In this document: positions 47,901-56,900 of the stretch, piece by piece
How the letters are laid out: each line of letters opens with the position of its first letter
Position numbering within the stretch: position 1 is the first letter of the stretch
Assembly: GCA_031216445.1 (NCBI GenBank)
Contig: CM062200.1
Location: 20,939,501 to 21,003,500 of the forward strand
From: Lateolabrax maculatus
Taxonomy: Eukaryota; Chordata; Actinopteri; Acropomatiformes; Lateolabracidae
Length of the DNA stretch: 64,000 bases
Direction: 5' to 3'
Made by a program: the position numbers and the translations under genes
Notes under the pieces: generated by a model
What the model saw: the letters and a program-made list of their open reading frames with translations, nothing else
Told to the model about the DNA's origin: nothing
The model's database searches: none

Positions 47901-50900
47901 TTGAAAAACTACACAAAGAGGCATTCACGAGGACAGCTACATCTTCTCTTCCTGTTTTTCAACAGCTGTCGTAAAAAGTCGCCAGTTAACAGGGTCGCTC
48001 GTTAAACCGAAACAGAGGTCAACCTGGTGCGGTGGTGGCTGGCTAGCGGAGAAGACCAGCCCGAGCCTGCTAACCACACCGGGAAGGAAAGATCCGGGCA
48101 GGATAAGCAGGTGGGCTTGTGCTGGCTAGCGATGTGGCAGACAGGGATGAGAAGGTTGACCCCTTCAGTAGCAGGGCAACGAAGCAGCGCTGTTGATCAA
48201 ACCCGGGAGTCCTGGGGCCAGCAAGGAGGTCACTTTTGGCGGATGGAAACAGTGAGCAGATCTGTTGACGGTAATCAGGGGAGGATGTTTGTGTAGATTG
48301 GAGGATAGACTGTAGCATTTAGCGTCAAAACACGCCGAGAATGGCATTGATTTAAACAGCAGAACTTTGGATCAGGTACGGAGTGGCTTCAAAGGTGCAC
48401 CAGCATCCGCCATCTTGAAAACACTTGACAGAACTTGACAGAAGTAAACAGTTACCTATTTACACATGCAGCAGTCCCAAAGCAATATTATCACTCCTAT
48501 AGAGTCACGTTTATGTCCACCTGATGAATGTAAGTCCAAAATTTACGTTCTTAGCTCTGTTTTGGTCTCCAACTCCACCAACTCCTGAGTGAATATCTGG
48601 CTCTTTAGGAGCTAAATGTTCCACTATGTTCAGCTAGTCTCTAACTTGGTCTATTTGTCTTTAGCTGCTGAACAGGTAGTGTACATGTATGCTTGTCAGA
48701 GCTATTTGGCTGTAAAATAGTGGCTGAGAACAGTGAAAGTGAACCAAAACAGTAAAGTTGTGGGCCATAAAACCAAAACAACAAGCTAAAATGCTTCATA
48801 GAGCTGAAGGGAACTACAGAGTTGGTTGACAATTCTTTCTGGGTTTGTTAGGAAGAGTGAAACCTTTCACGTAACACAGTTGATTTAATTTGAACCATTT
48901 TATCTATTGTATAAAAATAGTGATAGTGCAGCTTTAACATTTTTTTGATAAATATACTACTACCTGAGCTGCTTGCTGCCTATAGTAGACTACTAACTTT
49001 GTTAATAGTTTGTGGCCTATTCAATTTCTAACCACTTCTGGATATGGTGTGGTTGGCAGAAGAAATGAGAAAGCTGCATGTTTGATAGTTGTTCCACCAG
49101 TTTTTTAACAACCCTAACTGCATTTGTTCTCTCATCAAGCTGGGCCACTAAGATTTGCCTTCCTCTGCGCTTCGAAAGCCATCAGACAAGAAATCTGTTT
49201 CATGACGTGCACCCCTCCCTGCTGCTCTTTCTGCACCGCCTGCGCTACATTGCCATCTACAATCAGGTAGCTCTTGCACTTCCACATTTGCTCACATTCA
49301 TCTGTGTATGTGCATTTACACATAGTTGATTTCATGCTTTTAGACCTAAATCAAAGTCATGAAGATTCACCTGTTTTCTATACTTCTACCACCTGCTGTT
49401 TCGGTTTCCCTGCAGAGTGAGAAGCACATTGTGACAATGACTCGTAAAGACCTGAGTCACAATGTGTTAGAGGTGGAGCACACTGAGGGCATTGAGCGCT
49501 GGCTAGTGGTCAAAACTACAGTGCAGCCCAACAAGGTAATGCAGACACACTAACATTCAAATCTCATTCTGTTGCTTCATTTTCAGGCGCACGTCCCATA
49601 TCTAGATTTCAGAACAAGAAGTCAATATCTGTTTCTACATTCCATCCATCCCGGGGAATAAATACAATTCAGTGTAGCTTAGCATTTCTTTCCTATGTTT
49701 GTGCTGTACAACTGTTCGTCGTTCCGTTTCCCTCTCTGCGTCATGCCAGATTTTGTGAAATCTCACTCATTTGGCAGACTTCCTACCTCAAGCAGGAATG
49801 TATGACAAAAAAATCCAGACACACATACAACCATTTCTTACATTTCAAAGAGGCAGCTATCATTTACCTGCAGTTAGGTTAGGTAAGAGAAGAAATTAAG
49901 CACAGTGAGAAAAAATATTAAGATCCATTTCTGTAAGAAGTCAGCTTGTATGTGAGCTGCATCTGTTTTGACATTGATCTGTTTCTCCTTCAGATCAAAG
50001 AGGATGTGGAGTCCACCGAGCTTGCCCTGGCTTTCCAGCTTGACAGCAGCATCACAGGAAGTGACACTGTATGCCAGCCACAGAAACAACCGGTGTTTGC
50101 TTACCTGCCCCTTCGCAGCTTTGGATTCCGTTTCATCATCCAAGGTAAGAATGAAGTTTAAACTACAGTTGTGTATTCAAGAAGAAATTGGACTCTCACT
50201 TGATACTTTTCTCCAGGTGACTTTGACATCCCTTCCTCTCGTGAAGATGTTGATAGAGACAGCTCATGGAACCAGTGGCTTCGATCTGAGATACCACAAC
50301 TCTTCCTCCAGGCCATGGATGTCTTCACTGTAAGACAATACAAAATCTGCAGGGCTGTCAAAAAATGTCACTGAAAGAACAAATAAGATGAGATTTTACT
50401 TTAATGATACTCTCAAGAAAGTCTGATCATTTACAAGTATAATACAGCAAACTGAAAAAAAGCAAACAGGTGGTATAAAGCATGATACTGACTAGGACAA
50501 GACGAGAGTACATTGAAAGTATAATATATGAATTAAAAGTAAAAAACATTGTGGAGTGAAATCACATGTGCTATAATAGTTCAACATAATGTGAAACTGT
50601 TTTTATTCAAATAGTATTTCCAGTGTTTTTTTCTGCAGTTTCTTCAAACAACTTTAAGCTACCATTAGTGGAACTCAAAACTTCCTGCATATGTTTCAGA
50701 TTTAAAGATTACCAGGAACTGGAGGGATTATGCTCTGAATCACGGAAGTGGTTTTAAAGGGCCTGAAAACTTCATATATTAAGATTTTAGCAAATATTCA
50801 TCATGACTAAATGAGCAAAAATCCAAGTAAAAAAAAGTAGTATGACACTCTTAAATAATATGCTTCATAAGATTATGTGGGCAACATGAGCAAACTGCCC

Positions 50901-53900
50901 CAAAATTGTCATCTGATTTTGATTAAATTATTGCTAAATTGCGATTGGTACAGAGCCCTGCCCTCTTCTAACCAGTGAAAGAGCATTAAAAAAAAAAACA
51001 AATACAGATATCCTTCATGTAAAAACTTTGCAAACTTTGGTAAATTATTTCATGTCCATGAAGGCGCTATTGTTCACAGTAAGAATCTGATACAGAATAT
51101 GTTTTCTGGGCCTTTATTGTGAAACATCTGGGCAGGAAGTGCTGGGTTTCATTATGGTTGCTTAACAACAACACAATTAAAACAACTGGACACAATTAAA
51201 ACAACTGGACAAAAAAAAAAAAAAAAAATTCACCCAGGATTTCGCCGCAGATTTCGTCGGTGTGTTGGTGCGTGTTATTTTTTCTTGTTTTGTGTGTAAA
51301 CTCAGTGTTTTGCTGCAGCACCAGGAGCTCTTTCACCAGAGAAGAGCTCATGAACATCAGGGCTACAACCCCTGTGGATTTAATTCCCACTTTCATTGCT
51401 TCATCCGTGGAATTACTGGACATTCTGGTCAAAGGTGTCCTCAAAAAACGTGCCGGTGCGCTCGTGCGTCTCTGCCGACGCAGACTTCGCACACCACTGC
51501 CGGGAATACTTCTTTCCAATGTGCGTTCACTGTGCAATAAACTGGATGAACTTCAGCTATTGGTTGGGAAAAACAGTGACTTTTCTACAGCCTCCGTTCT
51601 GTGCTTCACGGAGACGTGGCTGTGTGGATCGATCCCAGACTCTGCGCTGCAGCTGGAGGGTTTCCAACTCCACAGAGCGGATCGCCACACAGAACATTCC
51701 GGCAAGACGAAAGGTGAAGGAATCTGTTTTTATACCAACAGTGGCCGCCGCACGCCAACGTGGTGGAGGCCCAGTGCACGCTCGCCGACCAGATACTGAG
51801 CGTGGAGCGGACAAACCCGGACTCCCTAGTTATTGTCCTTGGGTACTTTGACAAAGGAAATCTCACACGTGAACTCTCCAAATACCGACAGTTTAAGTGC
51901 CCCACCAGAGAGGAGAACATCTTGGATCACTGCTACACCACAGTCAGCAGGGCCTACCACGTCGTCCCCTGAGCTCCACTGGGAAACTCTGACCACATCA
52001 TGGTCCACCTGATTCCTGCTTACAGGCAGAAGTTAAAGCTCTGCAAACCTGTGGCAAGGACATCGAAACAGTGGACCAGTGAGGCTATAGAGGAACTTCA
52101 GGCATGCTTGGACTGTACTGACTGGGATGTTTTCAGTACTGCCACCAACAGTCTGGATGAGTTCACAGAGGCTGTGACGTCCTACATCAGCTTCTGTGAA
52201 GACAGCTGTGTACCATCGCGCACCAGGGTGAGTTACAACAACGACAAAACCTGGTTCACAGCCAAACTCAGACAGCTACGGTCGCAAAAGGAGGAAGTAT
52301 ACAGGAGTGGAGACAGAGGCAAGTTCAAAGAGGCCAAGTACAGGTTTAGCAAGGAGGTGAGAGGAGCTAAACGACTATACTCTGAGAAACCCCAACAACA
52401 GTTCTCAGCGAACGACTCTGCTTCTGTCTGGAAGGGGCTCCGACAGATCACCAATTACAAACCTAGAGCCCGCCACTCTGCTAACGACTTGCACCTGGCC
52501 AACAACCTGAACGAGTTCTACTGTCGTTTCAAAAGACAATGGGACAGTCCTGACACCATCCCTGGTGACTTGATGGCCTCTCCACAACTTCACACCTCAG
52601 AGGCCCCCTCCTCCACCTCCACAGTGACACCTCTCTCAATCCTGGAGAGGGACGTTAACAGACTCTGTAAGAGACAGAACCCCCGAAAAGCTGACTCCAC
52701 CTGCAGGTGGATCACAGACTTCCTGTCCGACAGTATGTGAAGCTGGGGAAACATGTCTCTGACTCCAGGACCATCAGCACCGGTTCCCCTCAAGGCTGCG
52801 TTCTTTCCCCTCTACTCTTCTCACTATACACCAAAAGCTGCACCTCCAGTCACCAGTCTGTCAAGCTCCTGAAGTTTGCAGACGACACCACCCTCATCGG
52901 GCTCATCTCTGGTGGGGATGAGTCTGCCTACAGGTGGGAGATTGACCATCTGGTGACCTGGTGCAGCCAGAATAACTTGGAGCTCAACACTCTCAAGACA
53001 GTGGAGATGGTTGTGGACTACAGAGAGAACCCAGCCCCACTCACCCCCATCACCCTGAGAGACTCCCCAGTCGACACTGTGGAGTCCATCCGCTTCCTGT
53101 GTTCCATCATCTCCCAGGACCTCAAGTGGGAGCTGAACATCAGCTCTATCACCAAGAAAGCACAGCAGAGGATGTACTTTCTGCGGCAGCTGAAGAAGTT
53201 CAACCTGCCAAAGACGATGATGGTGCACTTTTACACTGCCATCATTGAGTCCATCCTCACCTCCTCCATCACCGTCTGGTATGCTGCTTCTACTGCCAAG
53301 GACAAGGGCAGACTGCAGCGTATCATTCGCTCCGCAGAGAGGGTGATTGGCTGCAATCTACCATCTCTCCAGGACCTGTACACCTCCAGGACCCGGAGGC
53401 GTGCAGGGAAGATTGTGGCCGACCCCTCCCACCCTGGACACAAACTGTTTGAGACTCTCCCCTCTGGCAGGAGGCTGCGGTCCATCAGGACCAAAACCTC
53501 TCGTCACAAGAACAGTTTCTTCCTGTCTGCAGCTGGCCTGATCAACAAGGCCCGGGACCCCCATTAACACGGACCCCTATCCCCTCCCCAAACAGACACT
53601 ACACGCTACATTAACGCACAGACCCCCGGCGTAATGCTTTACATTAACGCACACTTGTGGACTATAGTTATACTTAAACCGTACACATTCAATATTTTGC
53701 ACATTCCTCGCAGTTTTAGTTGTATTCATTTATTCATTATCATCTACAAAAGATATATTGCACATATTTAGTAATTTTTTTTTCATATTCTGTGCTGTTA
53801 ATTATACTACTACTTAGCATTAGTACTCTAGTACTTTAAATTACTATATTTATGCATACCCTTGCACCTTGCACTACTTGTCTGTAATTGTCTGTACTTG

Positions 53901-56900
53901 TTACGCACCCATACACCACAGCAAATTCCTTGTATGTGAAAACTTACTTGGCAATAAACCCAATTCCGACTTCTGAGAGAAGAGAGACTCAAAACAGCAC
54001 ATGACATGACTGCTGTCAGGCTGGGTTGAGCGGGCAGCAGGAACAGGACCCAAGTGCAGGCAGTCAAAAAGGTAGCAGGAGGACTTCAGTGATTTATTAA
54101 GCAGTATCTTACGGCAGGTACAGGTCCTAAAAAAAAACAAAAACAACAACATACAGGTACCCTCTTGAACAACAAAGTGCAAAACCAGAAATCAACAAAC
54201 AACCATGATGATCAGAGGATACCTTTTCGTTATTTGGCTTGACTTAACAAACGCGATTGCGCAAATCGGTCACACGAAGGTGGTTATCAACTCTGTAAAT
54301 CAACCCATGATTTCCCAATCTAGCTATGAGCGCATTCACATAAACGGGGAATGACCAATGGCAAAGTCTGCTATAACTGTAATATTAGAGAAATACGAAG
54401 AAGTTAAACACATAATCCAGGCTAAAAGCAACACAGCTGCTAAATGCAGGAAGGACGGTTGGCAAACAAAAAAAAAAAAAAAGCTGCCGACTGTGTGAAT
54501 GTTAATAGACTGATAACATCACCGCCCATGATTAGGACATGAGTATCTGACTATAATTGGATTTGTTTATTCCATTTAATAAATGTGTTGCTTAGATGTA
54601 TTCTTATAGTGGGTATGACAATTTTAGCCTTATTCTTTCAGCTGCAAACCTGGTCAGTCAAACAGACTTGGGAGCAAATAAAAAAATAATCACCAAACAT
54701 ATTAAAATATGATTAACTGTACTGGTAAAACACATGGAATTAGAAATACAGGCCTGTTTCTTTCAACTGCAACTAACGATTATTTTCATTAACAACTGAT
54801 CTGCTACTTATTTTTATTAATTAGTTAATCTTTGCAGCTAAGGTAATCACAATCAGAATTTATGGCACAACTGTGTTGTTGTGACCTGCTCTTTGAACTT
54901 CTTTTCAAACTGTGCCACCTTAACAGGACTCCGCTTCATGCAACTAATGGCACTCATGAGTCCTTGGCTATTTTCTTACCTTTAAACCAATATCTGTCTC
55001 CTTATTCCAGGATCACCCAGAGTTCAAGGGGCTGAAGGGCCTCTGCCAGTTCCTCCTGTTTATCCCCCTGCCTGACGAGGTGTTGGACTTCTTTAAGCCT
55101 GTTGCTGGGCAGATTATTCAGCTGCTCAAGGGCAAGGCCTTCCTGCCTACACTCAGCTCAGGTAATACTCAGACATGGAGTGTTATTTCAACTCTTAAAA
55201 TCACACAAATCAAAACAAAACAAAAATATGTCTAGTAGCCCAATGTTCAGCATTGTAATACTACAAATTGAAAACATTGTATCTAACCCTGTAAATGTTC
55301 ATCTCCATATTTTCTCTCCTAGATGGTAAGGTTGTGTACAAGCTGCCATCCCAAGTGGCCGTCTGTCAGGACACTGTGATCCGCGATGTGATAAGCGGGG
55401 ACGAGCTAGAAAGGCATCTGTCTTTGTCCTATCTCCATCCGGGTTTGAGCAATGCCCCACCCACCTCTCTGCTCACTCACCTAGGAGTCCGATACCTGCG
55501 GGGATCTGATGTTACCACTTTAACCACGGCCATGGCCAAGGAGCTGATGAGAGTGGAAGGCATCCATTCAGGTGTGTACAGTTAAAGTGTGTAGGAAAGA
55601 TTTTAATCACACCAATCAATCGCATTCTCCACCAATATGCAAAGAAAAAAATGAGCTCAGTTTGTGGAAATATTGCGTTAATCAGAGTTATTACGCAGAG
55701 CCACTTTGACTATTCGTCGAACGATATAATCTCAGTGTCAGTATAATAATTAGTTTCTCTTGGTGATCATCTAGAGTGTCTATGATAGATTAGCTTTGGG
55801 GAAGCATTAACTTGAACTCAGAGGGAAATTAAAAAAATGGAATAAGATACGTAAAGTGACTGAAAGTAATTTTACAGGAAAGAAATGGCAACAACTTTAT
55901 GTGTGAAAACATTTATTACAAAATACACACAAAGATGCTAACTAAACATAACAATTATGCTACAGTGAGGGGATGAATGAATAAAGTGAAGTTACTTGTG
56001 TGTCCGTGAGTTGGGCGCGTCAGGAATGAAGAAGGTGTTGCAGCCACCTGGTTGTGAATTATTCATGAAAATAATATACATTTTCGTCTGTGTTTTAAAA
56101 GTTTTAAACTTAAATGATATGCACAGATAAGTATGTATTCGCTGGGTACACACAGCATTTTTGTAAATTTGAAAACGTCACATTTTTATGTAAGGTAAAA
56201 TTCAGTAAATCTTTGACACCAACTGTTTTCTAGATGACGGCCTGCGTCAGCTGGCCAGGCTGCTGGTTTGCAACTTCCGTGCTTTAGAGAACGGCTATGG
56301 AGAGGCAGACTCCATCTTGCAAACCCTTAGAGATCTACCCATAATCCCCCTGTCTGACGGACGTGTCGTCGCACTAAGCAGGAAGGGAGTGTTCTTTCCA
56401 ATGGAGGAAACCAAGACCAAAAAAAAGAAAGCTCAAGCTCAGCCAGGTAATTTCACTTCAGTTTATACTCTAAAATTACATTATACCGTATTTATTTTTT
56501 CAACGTGTTAAAAGCTTATATAAAGAGTATATAATTATAGTAAGTAGTAGTTGGTGGTAGCAGAAATATCTTGGATATCATACATTTCAGATGCTAATTT
56601 GGCATAGCTCCATGCCATTGCCATGACAATGGAAGTTTGGATCTGTGACATGTGCTTGGGGATTGATTAAATGTGCGTGCACATTAAAAGTAAAACTAGT
56701 GTATTATAACTTAGGGTTTATTTTTGTAGAGTGGGACATTGCTAAAACTAGGTCCAATATACAGAATACAGGGGCATGTAGAATTAAAGAAGAATTTGCA
56801 ACAAGACAGCAGTGTGCATTGTTTTTGTCTATTTTTTTGTGCAGACACTAATTACCCTGCACTTGCAAAGAATTTATGATTGTGCATGTGCAAGAATATA

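Noticed and set aside
51260..53567. A possible host gene inside intron 24 (large plus-strand frames)
   Set aside because: Endonuclease and reverse-transcriptase motifs and the matching 3' tails at 3,680 and 11,505 show it is a LINE.
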